NCBI GenBank assembly: GCA_041744375.1
Contig: JBGTLA010000160.1
Location: 1 to 64,000 of the forward strand
Length of the DNA: 64,000 nt
Reading direction: 5' to 3'
DNA from: JBGTLA01 sp041744375
GTDB taxonomy: Bacteria; Actinomycetota; Acidimicrobiia; Spongiisociales; ZC4RG35
The first letter of the stretch is position 1, and every line of letters starts with the position of its first letter. The notes below the pieces were generated by a model that saw only the letters and a program-made list of their open reading frames with translations, did not search any database and was not told the DNA's origin. This document shows positions 17,502 through 25,480 of this stretch, one piece after another. Made by a program: the position numbers and the translations under genes.

Positions 17502-17891
17502 TTACTCGAGCGATTTCCAGAACTCGTCCAGAGCGTACTGGTCGTCGACGTGGAACCAGGCTTCGGTGAACTGCCCGTCCCGCACATGGGTGACGAATAC
17601 GGCGTTCCAGGTATGGGAACGGCCCTTGGCTTCGGCAGTGACGGTGATCAGCTGCACCACGTGATCGTCGGTGCCGAGTGCGTCGTGCAGTTCCCGGTGA
17701 AGGCTGCCACCGTCGAGCAGCGTCTCCACCTTGGCGACGAACTCGCCGAAGCTTGTGTGGGTGCCGGCAAGAGAGCTGGCCCCGGGGTAGTGGAGCACGA
17801 AGTCGTCGGCGTAGATTGCGTCGAGTGTCGCCTGGTCCCCCCGCTGGATGGCGTCGATCTCACGGCGGGCGAGTTCCTCGTTGGGGTGCAC
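17502..17891 (-). CDS. SnoaL/NTF2-like fold protein
   Basis: 129 residues from the GTG at 17891; extending further upstream would run through the tRNA-Sec gene and is implausible. HPNEELARREIDAIQRGDQA, LDAIYADDFVLHYPGASSLA, VTAEAKGRSHTWNAVFVTHV and FTEAWFHVDDQYALDEFW fit the helix-plus-curved-sheet pattern of SnoaL-like polyketide cyclase/ketosteroid isomerase relatives. These proteins often bind or isomerise small hydrophobic ligands; the actual function cannot be told. It is cargo between the two tRNA-Sec copies. Confidence 0.7.
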   Translation of the reverse strand: MHPNEELARREIDAIQRGDQATLDAIYADDFVLHYPGASSLAGTHTSFGEFVAKVETLLDGGSLHRELHDALGTDDHVVQLITVTAEAKGRSHTWNAVFVTHVRDGQFTEAWFHVDDQYALDEFWKSLE

Positions 17892-17979
17892 GTACGGCCT
17901 CTCTGTGGGTCGATGTCGGGATGATATCGATCCACCGGAGGCTGCGCGGTTCTCCGCCGACACGATATCGGATGTGAGC

Positions 17980-18096
17980 TCAGCCCTCGATCGACTCCAC
18001 CCGGCACAGCGAGCGGGCCCGTTGCCAAAAGCGCTCACCCACCGCACCGACAGCAAGCGGGGCGTTGACCACCAACGAAGGGTCGCAGACCACCAT
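17980..18096 (-). pseudogene. Possible PIN-domain (VapC-like) N-terminal remnant
   Basis: A 38-codon frame MVVCDPSLVVNAPLAVGAVG followed by ERFWQRARSL resembles the first strand and helix of VapC toxins (usually VVDAS-x-LV-x-ALL...GE), with the first catalytic Asp present. It then stops. It is too short to be functional, and the similarity is only suggestive. The remaining bases of 17892-18238 show nothing else I can support. Confidence 0.25.
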
Positions 18097-18238
18097 GAGC
18101 GCCCTCCCGGTCGCTCATCACCCCAGATATGCACGCGCTTGACTTGAGGCTGGAGTCCCACAAGCCACGATTCGGCGATCTCAGCGAACTTGGTGCGGCG
18201 AAGTCTATCTGAGCAGGGGAAACAGAGGTTCCCCAGTG

Positions 18239-18333
18239 TGGCGGAGGCGGACGGGAATCGAACCCGCCGGGGGTCGTGAGACCCCCCACCGGTTTTGAAG
18301 ACCGGGGGACCCACCAGGCGTCCGGACGCCTCC
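18239..18333 (-). tRNA. selC: tRNA-Sec (anticodon UCA)
   Basis: 95 bases including encoded CCA. The acceptor GGAGGCG pairs with CGCCTCC. The anticodon arm is CCGGU-CUUCAAA-ACCGG with anticodon UCA. A very long variable arm (GGGGGGUC-UCAC-GACCCCC) and the T arm CGGG-UUCGAUU-CCCG are present. The UCA anticodon with a long extra arm and G73 identifies selenocysteine tRNA, which reads in-frame UGA. The organism should therefore make selenoproteins, yet no selA, selB or selD gene lies in this window. The gene is flanked downstream by a degenerate copy of its own 3' half. Confidence 0.95.
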
Positions 18334-18461
18334 ATGGCCGCAGGCTAACCGATATCCCAACCCCCCCATCGGGCCCGCGCTCTTGGGGGCGATGAATCCG
18401 GCATCCGACCTGGCCCGCCGGCGCCATACGCCGGCACCAGACGAGCCGCGAGGAGGGATCC

Positions 18462-18911
18462 ATGTCCCCCGGTGCGACATTGGTCCCCAGCATCGAAGGC
18501 GGAACCCACACGGGTGAGGTGACCAGTTACCGTGACGGTGTGACCGAGTGGATCGACATCGAGGATGGGGAAGGGGTCAGGCGGTTCAGTCGCCACACGC
18601 TCGAACGGATGGGACCAGACGGTCGGGTGGCGGTTGGGGACCTGGTTGGCGACCCGGGCCCTTTCACCCACATCAGCTTCGAGTCCGCCGACGCCTCGTA
18701 TCGGGCTTCGATACCGATGTCTTCTGCCGTGGCCGGTGGAGTGATCATCCATGCCGATTCCGGCGGCCCGTTGGATCCGGGTGACGGCGGCCCATTCCGC
18801 CTCATCGTCACCGACGGTGACACTGCTTGTTGGAACGTAAAGGGTGTGGCCGTTATTCGACTCACCGTCGGTCCCGAGCCCGACTCGGTTCCGCCAAGTC
18901 CATCTCATTGA
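18462..18911 (+). CDS. Molybdopterin-binding-domain-like small protein
   Basis: 149 residues, with a strong ribosome binding site (GAGGAGGG) before the ATG. The segment FTHISFESADASYRASIPMS, then GGPLDPGDGGPFRLIVTDGD and CWNVKGVAVIRLTV, resembles the C-terminal part of sulfite-oxidase-type molybdopterin domains (a GGP-R-L-V ... NVKGV pattern). No complete cofactor-binding set is evident in so short a protein. Probably cytoplasmic. The function is not assigned beyond this similarity. Confidence 0.55.
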   Translation: MSPGATLVPSIEGGTHTGEVTSYRDGVTEWIDIEDGEGVRRFSRHTLERMGPDGRVAVGDLVGDPGPFTHISFESADASYRASIPMSSAVAGGVIIHADSGGPLDPGDGGPFRLIVTDGDTACWNVKGVAVIRLTVGPEPDSVPPSPSH

Positions 18912-18938
18912 CCGGGCCTCGGTAACCTTGGCTCCGTC

Positions 18939-19817
18939 ATGGGGGACCAAACCTTCGGGTCGACTCTCAGGAAGCGCCGCGATGTGCTCGGCCTCAGTCA
19001 GTCGCGCCTCGCCGAACTCGTCGGTCGATCGGCGAGCACGGTGCGCAACTGGGAGCGCGACCGCGCCACCCCCTCTGCCCCCGCCGATGTCGTAGCCCTG
19101 GCCGCCATCCTCGGAGTCGATGAGGCAACCCTCCTCGAGCAAGCCGGGTTCGAGCCCAGCCGCGTCGAGACGAGCCCCACGATGGAACAGGCGCTGGCCT
19201 CGCTCATCCCCGAAGTCGAGCTTCCCTACCCGGTCCCCGACGAGGCGCCGCCTTCGGATCCGACCGACTCGGCTGACCCGGTCGAGGCGGACCTGCTACC
19301 TGAGCCCGAACCCTCGGTCGAGGCTCCTGGACCTCCCGCCGCCACCGAGGCGGACGCAACCGACGCGGTCCCGATTCACCCCACCCCTCCGCCAGAGGAT
19401 GCGGGTCCGCCCGAAGAGTTCAATGCGCCCGGGGAGGGCCCCGCGCTGGCCGCCTCCTCGCCGGCCGAGCATGAGCCCGAAGCAGCTGAGCAAGAGTCGG
19501 CCCTACCGGCAGGTGACCTCCTCGATGCCGGTGCGCCGCCCTCCCATGAGTGGTCGACGGCACAAACTGATGTGCCCCGGTCTGAGCGCCGGCGCCGAAC
19601 CGAACGGGCTGCTCCTCCGACGGTGCTCGAGTCGGCACCGGTCGGGGAACCCTCCTACCTCGAGGATCCCGAAGAGCGGCAGCGCTATCGGGTGCGAGCC
19701 CTGACGACGACCGCCGTCGTCGTGATCCTCGCCATACTCCTCTTGTGGGCCTTCGATCGGACGACCGATGTTCTCGGCGACATGTGGCAACAGTTCCTCG
19801 ACATGCTCACGATCTGA
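18939..19817 (+). CDS. XRE-type HTH protein with a C-terminal membrane anchor
   Basis: 292 residues. An N-terminal helix-turn-helix (about 5-65: LRKRRDVLGLSQSRLAELVG ... VRNWERDRATPSAP) is joined by a long Pro/Glu/Ala-rich acidic linker (about 85-235) to a single transmembrane helix near the C-terminus (TTTAVVVILAILLLWAF) and a short outer tail. The order HTH-linker-TM recalls RodZ, a cytoskeleton-linked morphogenesis protein, but the periplasmic beta domain of RodZ is absent. It could instead be a membrane-tethered regulator. It is upstream of the ECF sigma gene on the same strand. Confidence 0.7.
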   Translation: MGDQTFGSTLRKRRDVLGLSQSRLAELVGRSASTVRNWERDRATPSAPADVVALAAILGVDEATLLEQAGFEPSRVETSPTMEQALASLIPEVELPYPVPDEAPPSDPTDSADPVEADLLPEPEPSVEAPGPPAATEADATDAVPIHPTPPPEDAGPPEEFNAPGEGPALAASSPAEHEPEAAEQESALPAGDLLDAGAPPSHEWSTAQTDVPRSERRRRTERAAPPTVLESAPVGEPSYLEDPEERQRYRVRALTTTAVVVILAILLLWAFDRTTDVLGDMWQQFLDMLTI

Positions 19818-19877
19818 TCGAGCGAACCGCAGGCGGGTGCCGGGCCGTATTGTCATCTCGATGAGCGGTTCAAGCCG

Positions 19878-20408
19878 ATGACGGCCCGTCTCATGACGAG
19901 GTTCCGACGGGGCGACCCCGAAGCGGTGCGAGTGCTCTATCAGCGCTACGGGCGAGCCGTGTTCACGGTGGCCCTGCGCTCGCTGGGGGACCGATCATTG
20001 GCCGAGGAAGCAGTGCAACAGACATTCGTCAACGCCTGGCAAGCCTCCTCCCGCTTCGACCCCGAGCGTGATCCTGCTCCCTGGCTCTACAGCATCGTTC
20101 GCCGGGTGGCAGTGGACGTGTATCGGCGGGAACGGCGCCACCGGGAGGGCAGAACGGACGAGACGGACATGGCCGTCTTGCCCCCCTCCTTCGAGGGTCT
20201 GTGGGAGCTGTGGGAGGTTCGCTCGGCCGTCGACGAGCTTCCGCCCGCCGAACGCGACGTGATCGAGGCAACGTTCTACCGGGACCTGAGCCACTCGGAG
20301 ACGGCCGAGCTCCTCGACATACCGGTCGGTACCGTCAAGTCGCGCTCACACCGGGCCTATCAACGGCTGGCCGGGCTGCTCGAGCATCTCGGAGAGGAGT
20401 CGGCGTGA
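19878..20408 (+). CDS. ECF-type RNA polymerase sigma factor
   Basis: 176 residues. Region 2 includes YQRYGRAVFTVALRSLGDRS and LAEEAVQQTFVNAWQASSRF with the RNAP-binding and -10-recognition helices (PWLYSIVRRVAVDVYRRERR). Region 4 has LPPAERDVIEATFYRDLSHS and ETAELLDIPVGTVKSRSHRA for -35 recognition. There is no sigma region 3, as in ECF factors. The stop overlaps the next gene's GTG by four bases; that gene encodes its putative anti-sigma factor, so this sigma factor is probably held inactive until a signal releases it. Confidence 0.92.
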   Translation: MTARLMTRFRRGDPEAVRVLYQRYGRAVFTVALRSLGDRSLAEEAVQQTFVNAWQASSRFDPERDPAPWLYSIVRRVAVDVYRRERRHREGRTDETDMAVLPPSFEGLWELWEVRSAVDELPPAERDVIEATFYRDLSHSETAELLDIPVGTVKSRSHRAYQRLAGLLEHLGEESA

Positions 20409-21031
20409 AGTGCCACATGATCCTGGCCGAGGTGATGACCGGACGTCGCTCCGAGACGGTGGCGGCCCATCTGGCCGTGTGCCCCCAGTGCCGGTCCATG
20501 ACCGCATCGGCCGAACTGTTGGGTCGCCATCTCCGTGACCCCATCGTGTGGGAGGACCCCTCCGAGGGGCTGGAAGCAGACGTGATGAGGGCTGTGGTGG
20601 GTGAGCAGCCGGTCATGGCCACCCGGCGCAGATCCTGGTGGGTTGGAGCCGGAGCGGCTGTCCTGGCGGTTCTGGTGGCGCTGGGAATCTGGTTCCAGTC
20701 TCGACCCGATTGGGTCATCGAGTTGGCCCCCGGCCCCCAAGCAGCCGGTGCCGCCGCCACCGTGAGAGGGTGGAACACCGAGGGGGGGACGCGGATGGTT
20801 CTCGACGTGAGTGGCCTCGCAGAGGCTTCCGCCGACGCCTTCTACGAGGTGTGGTTGTCCGCCCCGGACGGACGCCGAGTGTCGGCCGGAACCTTCCGCA
20901 GCCCCGGACGCATCCAGGTCAATGCGGCGGTCACGCGCGCCGACTACCCCCGGGTATGGGTCACGAAAGAACCGATCGGGGCCGACGGATCTTCCTACCG
21001 GACCACCGTTCTCGACAGCCCGGGCGGCTGA
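20405..21031 (+). CDS. Anti-sigma factor, zinc-finger plus RskA-like domain
   Basis: 208 residues from a GTG. The N-terminal cytoplasmic domain carries AAHLAVCPQCRS, the H-x3-C-x2-C motif of zinc-binding anti-sigma domains. A single membrane helix follows (about residues 78-99, WWVGAGAAVLAVLVALGIWF). The extracytoplasmic part (GWNTEGGTRMVLDVSGLAEA, FYEVWLSAPDGRRVSAGTF) matches the RskA C-terminal sensor domain. It should bind the ECF sigma factor encoded just upstream and transmit an envelope signal, possibly by proteolysis. Confidence 0.9.
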   Translation: MKCHMILAEVMTGRRSETVAAHLAVCPQCRSMTASAELLGRHLRDPIVWEDPSEGLEADVMRAVVGEQPVMATRRRSWWVGAGAAVLAVLVALGIWFQSRPDWVIELAPGPQAAGAAATVRGWNTEGGTRMVLDVSGLAEASADAFYEVWLSAPDGRRVSAGTFRSPGRIQVNAAVTRADYPRVWVTKEPIGADGSSYRTTVLDSPGG

Positions 21032-21079
21032 AGCCGGAGCGTGACGTCGTGGCCGAAAGGTCGACGGCTGCGTCTCCGC

Positions 21080-22234
21080 TCAGGCGCCTCTGAGCCGGCC
21101 GAGGCGATCGACGGCCTCTGTCAGGGTCTCCTCGTCCTTGCAGAATGCGAAGCGGACGAGGCGCGACCCGGTTTCTGGTCGGTGATAGAAGACGCTCGGT
21201 GGTATGGCCGCGACACCCACTTTCTCGATCATGTGGCGACAGAAGCTGCGATCGTCGGGTAGTCCGAACGGGGTGTGGTCGGCGAGGACGAAATACGTGC
21301 CATCGGGGGCGTAGGGCAGGAACCCGGCCGCAACCAGACCGTCGACAAGCAGGTCTCGCTTCGCCCGGTAACTTGCCCTCAGCTGCGTGTAGTAGCCGGC
21401 CGGGGCAGCGAGAGCGGCCACGGCTCCGTGCTGAACGGGTGTCGGGGTGGTGAAGGTGAGGAACTGGTGGGCGGCGCGCACCCCCGCCGTCAGGTGCTCG
21501 GGACCGATCGTCCAGCCCAGCTTCCATCCCGTGAGCGAGTAGGTCTTGGCGACTGAGGACATGGTGACCGTGCGATTCCACATCCCCTCGAAGGTGGCGA
21601 GACGATGGTGAGGCGGCCCGAAGGTGAGCTCTTCATAGACTTCGTCGCACAAGGCGATGACGTCGTGCTCGTGGCACAGGGTCGCCACCGCCCCGAGCTC
21701 GTCATCGTCGAAGACCCGGCCCGTCGGATTGTGGGGGGTATTGAGCAGGATCGCTCGGGTTCGCTTCGAGAAGGCGGCGCTCAGCTCATCGAGATCGAGG
21801 CGAAAGTCGGGGGGTCGGAGGGTGACGAACCTGGGAGTGCCACCGGCGAAGGCGACGTTGACGGGGTACGAGTCGTAGTAGGGCTCGATCACGATCACCT
21901 CGTCGCCGGGGTCGACGAGCCCCAGGAAGGAGGCGGCCAGGGCTTCGCTGCAGCCGCACGCGACCGTGACTTCGGTGTCTGGGTCGAGTTCGCGGCCGAG
22001 CAAGGGGCCGTAGCGGTCGGCGATGGCCTTCCGGAGAGCCCACACGCCGGGGCTGGGAGGATACTGGTCGGTACCCCCTTCGAGCGAGGCCCGGGCGGCG
22101 TCCTTGACGAAACCAGGACCGTCCCCGTCGGGTGTGCCTTGTCCCAGGTTGATGGCACGGTTGCTTTCGGCCAGTTCGGTGATCTCCGAGAAGATGGAGA
22201 CGCCGAAGGGCTGCAGGCGCTGACTGATGGACAT
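21080..22234 (-). CDS. PLP-dependent class I/II aminotransferase
   Basis: 384 residues. INLGQGTPDGDGPGFVKDAA and DQYPPSPGVWALRKAIADRY open the fold. ILLNTPHNPTGRVF, ALCDEVYEELTF and SSVAKTYSLTGWKLGW (PLP Lys) form the cofactor site. The overall pattern is that of the kynurenine/methionine aminotransferase-like group that accepts aromatic or sulfur amino acids with a 2-oxo acid. It is convergent with the anti-sigma gene and divergent from the ligase operon. The precise substrate is uncertain. Confidence 0.88.
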   Translation of the reverse strand: MSISQRLQPFGVSIFSEITELAESNRAINLGQGTPDGDGPGFVKDAARASLEGGTDQYPPSPGVWALRKAIADRYGPLLGRELDPDTEVTVACGCSEALAASFLGLVDPGDEVIVIEPYYDSYPVNVAFAGGTPRFVTLRPPDFRLDLDELSAAFSKRTRAILLNTPHNPTGRVFDDDELGAVATLCHEHDVIALCDEVYEELTFGPPHHRLATFEGMWNRTVTMSSVAKTYSLTGWKLGWTIGPEHLTAGVRAAHQFLTFTTPTPVQHGAVAALAAPAGYYTQLRASYRAKRDLLVDGLVAAGFLPYAPDGTYFVLADHTPFGLPDDRSFCRHMIEKVGVAAIPPSVFYHRPETGSRLVRFAFCKDEETLTEAVDRLGRLRGA

Positions 22235-22637
22235 CGTAGAGCAGGTTACGCCTGTGACGATGCGAGGGTGGAATGGCCGTGGTGTGGACTTGGATCACGC
22301 CTTGACAGGGGTGCGCGCCCAGTGGCAACCTCCGAGGGAAAGCGCTCTCAAGACCTCCTACATTGCCACTCTCTCCCGCCGGCCGTCTCTATTCGTACGG
22401 TGCCGAACTGGCCCGCGTCTCCCCCCGACACTGTCGCGCGGGTGTTGCCCCACGCCGACCATCCCGCTTGCCCCGAGACCCGGGCCGCCGTATCGGCACC
22501 AGCTCGCCACCCTGCTCGACGACTACCGGGCGGGATGAGGTAGTCGTCATGCCCGCCCCCCGGTGTCATTCCCGCCACTTGAGGGGAGCAGCCGCGATGA
22601 CGAGATGCCCGAGACGGTCGGCCCGGGATAGGCGAAC
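22235..22637. other. Intergenic region, 403 bases
   Basis: It separates the divergent aminotransferase and gamma-glutamyl ligase genes. A degenerate coding trace may exist around 22430-22540 (ADHPACPETRAAV, then in another frame YRHQLATLLDDYRAG before a stop), which could be the end of a broken small gene. No clear promoter or riboswitch is recognised. Confidence 0.3.
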
Positions 22638-24005
22638 ATGAGCACCGAAGGCGGCACGTCTCTCGACGAGATCCAGGATCGGATCCGCGATGAACGCATC
22701 GAGCTCGTTCGGTTCGAGACGCCCGACCTGAACGGGATCTCGCGGGGCAAGAGCATCGCCGCCGATCAGTTCTCCAAGTATGCAGAGGACGGCCTCGCGT
22801 TGGTCAGCGACATATATTGCTGGGACCATGAGTGTTGGGTCGCCACCGGCACGGGTTTTGGAGAGGATCTGACCTTCGCCGACTTGACGCTGCGCGCCGA
22901 TCTGTCGACCTTCCGGATCCTGCCTCACGTGCCCGGCCAGGCGCGAGTCATTTGTGATGTCGAGTACTCCGATGGGCGACCTGTGGAAGCGAGCCCCCGC
23001 CGGGTGTTGAGCCGACTGGTGGATGGCGCCGCTCAACTGGGCTACTCGGCGCTCATGCAGGCAGAGTATGAGTTCTATCTGCTCGACCCCGCAACACGTC
23101 AGCCTCCTTTCGAGGGAACTGACATCACGACCACTCTCACGAATCAGCGGCTGCCGGTGTTGCTGCGCCTGATGCAGGACCTGCGTCAGCTCGGTCTACG
23201 GCCGACCACGCTCAATCAGGAGTGGGGTCCCACCCAGTACGAGTTGAACTTCGATCCCGGTGCCGGCCTGGAGGGTGGAGACCTCGCCTTCACCTACAAG
23301 ACCTACGCCAAGGACATCGCCGCCCAGAGCGGTTACCTGCTCACCTTCATGACGAAGCCCTGGGCGGAGCGAAGCGGATGCAGCTCCCACGTTCACATGA
23401 GCCTCTTCGCCGACGGTGCCAACGCCTTTGCCGACTCGGCCGACGGTGACGGCGTGTCGCCTCGGTTTCGGTGGGCGGTGGGTGGCCAGCTCGAGCATGC
23501 GCGAGCCCTCAGCGCCTTCTTGGCACCCACGGTGAACTGTTCCAAACGTTACCGCAAGGGAACCTATGCCCCGGCCAGCATCTCATGGGGGTTCGAGAAC
23601 AGATCGGTGGCCGTGCGCGTGAAATCCTGGCGCGGTGAGCAGACCCACATCGAGAATCGCCTGGGGAGCGGAGCCTCCAACCCCTACGTGGCGATGGCAG
23701 GGATGCTCGCTGCCATGCTGGATGGGATCGAGCATCAGACCGAACCACCGGCGCCCATTCAGACCAACGCATACCTCCGCGACGATCTCGACCTCGTCCC
23801 CAACTCCTTGGAGGAGTCCCTCCAGCACCTGGAGTCCGACAGCCGATTTCGGTCTTATTTCCACTCCGAGTTCCTCACGGCCTTCGCTGCCCTCAAGCGT
23901 CACGAGATCGACAAGGCAAAGGGTGCCTGCCCCGACTACGGATCTCCGCAGTGGCACGCCGGCGTCACGCAGTGGGAACGCGACCAGTTTTTGGTCCTGG
24001 CGTGA
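22638..24005 (+). CDS. Glutamine synthetase-family gamma-glutamyl ligase (PuuA-like)
   Basis: 455 residues. It has the N-terminal GS signature TPDLNGISRGK, the catalytic-domain segments AEYEFYLLD and GCSSHVHMSLF with metal/ATP residues, NCSKRYRKGTYAPASISWG and ENRLGSGASNPYVAMAGML. Length and motifs fit the gamma-glutamylpolyamine/gamma-glutamylamide synthetase branch rather than dodecameric GlnA. These enzymes ligate glutamate to an amine, using ATP, as the first step of gamma-glutamylated amine catabolism. It starts an operon whose next genes are an aldehyde dehydrogenase and a gamma-glutamyl hydrolase, the same logic as the Puu pathway. The amine acted on is unknown. Confidence 0.88.
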   Translation: MSTEGGTSLDEIQDRIRDERIELVRFETPDLNGISRGKSIAADQFSKYAEDGLALVSDIYCWDHECWVATGTGFGEDLTFADLTLRADLSTFRILPHVPGQARVICDVEYSDGRPVEASPRRVLSRLVDGAAQLGYSALMQAEYEFYLLDPATRQPPFEGTDITTTLTNQRLPVLLRLMQDLRQLGLRPTTLNQEWGPTQYELNFDPGAGLEGGDLAFTYKTYAKDIAAQSGYLLTFMTKPWAERSGCSSHVHMSLFADGANAFADSADGDGVSPRFRWAVGGQLEHARALSAFLAPTVNCSKRYRKGTYAPASISWGFENRSVAVRVKSWRGEQTHIENRLGSGASNPYVAMAGMLAAMLDGIEHQTEPPAPIQTNAYLRDDLDLVPNSLEESLQHLESDSRFRSYFHSEFLTAFAALKRHEIDKAKGACPDYGSPQWHAGVTQWERDQFLVLA

Positions 24006-25480
24006 GCTCGACCGTCGAAGCGACCGGCGACACGGCCCCGACGTGGGGACTACTCGTCAACGGCGAGAGCATGGCTGCCGGTTCGGGTGAGGTGTTCGAT
24101 CGCGTCAGTCCGGCCACCGGACAGGTGGTGGGGCGCTTCGCCCAGGGCGGGGTCGACGACGTCGACCGGGCTGTTCGGGCCGCACGTGCTGCCTTCGACC
24201 AGGGCCCGTGGCCGCGCAGCAGCGGGTCGGAGAGGGCCGAGGTCCTCCATGAGGTGGCGGGCCTGCTACGCAGCAAGAGCGATCGCTATGCGCGTCTGGA
24301 ATCTGCCCACGTAGGGATCCCCTATGGGCGCGTGGGTTGGCTCACTGATTACTGCGCCGACGTGATCGACTTCTACGCGGGAGCTGCCCGCATGCTCTTC
24401 GGGCGGTCGATCCCCCTGGGCCCGGCGGGTATCGGCTTGACGTTCCAGGAGCCGGTGGGAGTGGTGGCGGCGATCACGCCATGGAACTTTCCGTTGGTCC
24501 TCACGACCTGGAAGGTGGCCGCCGCCCTCGCCTCCGGTTGCACGATGGTCGTCAAGCCTGCCTCTCAGGCCCCCGCCAGTGTCCTGGAACTGGGGATCGA
24601 CCTGTTGGAGGCCGGCTTGCCACCCGGTGTCCTCAACGTCGTCACCGGTCCCGGGGCGGTGGTCGGCCGAGCCCTGGCCGACCATGAGGGCGTCGACAAG
24701 GTTTCTTTCACGGGATCGACGGCCACCGGTCGTAGCGTGATGGAATCGGCGGCGCGAACGGTGAAGCGGGTGTCGCTCGAGTTGGGAGGGAAGTCGCCCC
24801 TTGTCGTGATGTCCGACGCCGATCCCTCCGCCGCCAGCGACGCCGCTCTCGAATGCTTCTTCAACTCCGGCCAGCAGTGCAACGTCCCCAGCCGGCTCGT
24901 GGTGGCGAGTTCCATCGCCGATGAAATGATCGGTGCCGTGATCGAGAAGGCCGAGCGCCAGCGACTCGGGCCCGACGACGATGCGGACCTCGGTCCCCTC
25001 GTCGACGAGCGGCAGCTTCAGACGGTGGCCTCCTATGTGGACCTGGCCAGGCGCGAGGGCGCCGATGTCCTCACCGGTGGCGAGCGGGTCTACCCGGCGG
25101 ATCAGCGCGGGCCTTACTACCCGCCGACTGTCATCGACGGGGTCGAGGCAACCTCGCGAGTGGTGGCCGAGGAGATCTTCGGCCCGGTGCTGACGGTCCA
25201 GCGCTTCGATGAGCTCGACGAGGCCATAGACGTCGCCAACTCGGGCCACTTCGGTCTCGCCGGGGGCGTGTTCACTGGCGACCTGGACGTGGCACTGGCC
25301 GTGGCGCGGGGTCTTCGAGTCGGCACCGTGTGGGTCAACACGTGGAACAAGACCTACCCCGAGCTCCCCACCGGCGGATTCAAACAGAGCGGGCTTGGCA
25401 GGGAGTTAGGTCTCGAGGGTCTGAGTCCCTACCTCGAGACGAAGACCGTGCAGCTCAATCCCCATGGTGGGAGCAGGTGA
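24002..25480 (+). CDS. Aldehyde dehydrogenase, NAD(P)-dependent
   Basis: 492 residues from the GTG overlapping the ligase stop. It has AAITPWNFPLVLTTWKVAAA (cofactor binding), VSFTGSTATGRSVME, the catalytic Glu in SLELGGKSP, the nucleophilic Cys in FNSGQQCNVPSRLV, and the C-terminal GGFKQSGLGRELG. The residues around the Cys (QQC) depart from the common GQVC. By position it is the PuuC analogue, oxidising a gamma-glutamylamino aldehyde to the acid after an oxidase step. Overlapping starts tie it to its neighbours. Confidence 0.92.
   Translation: MSSTVEATGDTAPTWGLLVNGESMAAGSGEVFDRVSPATGQVVGRFAQGGVDDVDRAVRAARAAFDQGPWPRSSGSERAEVLHEVAGLLRSKSDRYARLESAHVGIPYGRVGWLTDYCADVIDFYAGAARMLFGRSIPLGPAGIGLTFQEPVGVVAAITPWNFPLVLTTWKVAAALASGCTMVVKPASQAPASVLELGIDLLEAGLPPGVLNVVTGPGAVVGRALADHEGVDKVSFTGSTATGRSVMESAARTVKRVSLELGGKSPLVVMSDADPSAASDAALECFFNSGQQCNVPSRLVVASSIADEMIGAVIEKAERQRLGPDDDADLGPLVDERQLQTVASYVDLARREGADVLTGGERVYPADQRGPYYPPTVIDGVEATSRVVAEEIFGPVLTVQRFDELDEAIDVANSGHFGLAGGVFTGDLDVALAVARGLRVGTVWVNTWNKTYPELPTGGFKQSGLGRELGLEGLSPYLETKTVQLNPHGGSR

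Larger units (their letters stand above)
16442..18333. mobile_element. Remnant interval bounded by tRNA-Sec and its 3' copy
   Basis: The intact tRNA-Sec gene (18239-18333) and its degenerate 3' half (16442-16496) form direct repeats about 1.8 kb apart, like attL/attR around a tRNA-targeted integrative element. Between them are an SH3 protein gene, a transposase fragment, a SnoaL-like gene and a possible toxin remnant. There is no integrase. Most of the original element would have been lost, if this reading is right. Confidence 0.5.

Noticed and set aside
17502..18335. 277-codon minus-strand frame including the SnoaL-like protein
   Set aside because: Its N-terminal half would translate through the tRNA-Sec gene; the GTG at 17891 gives the normal family length.
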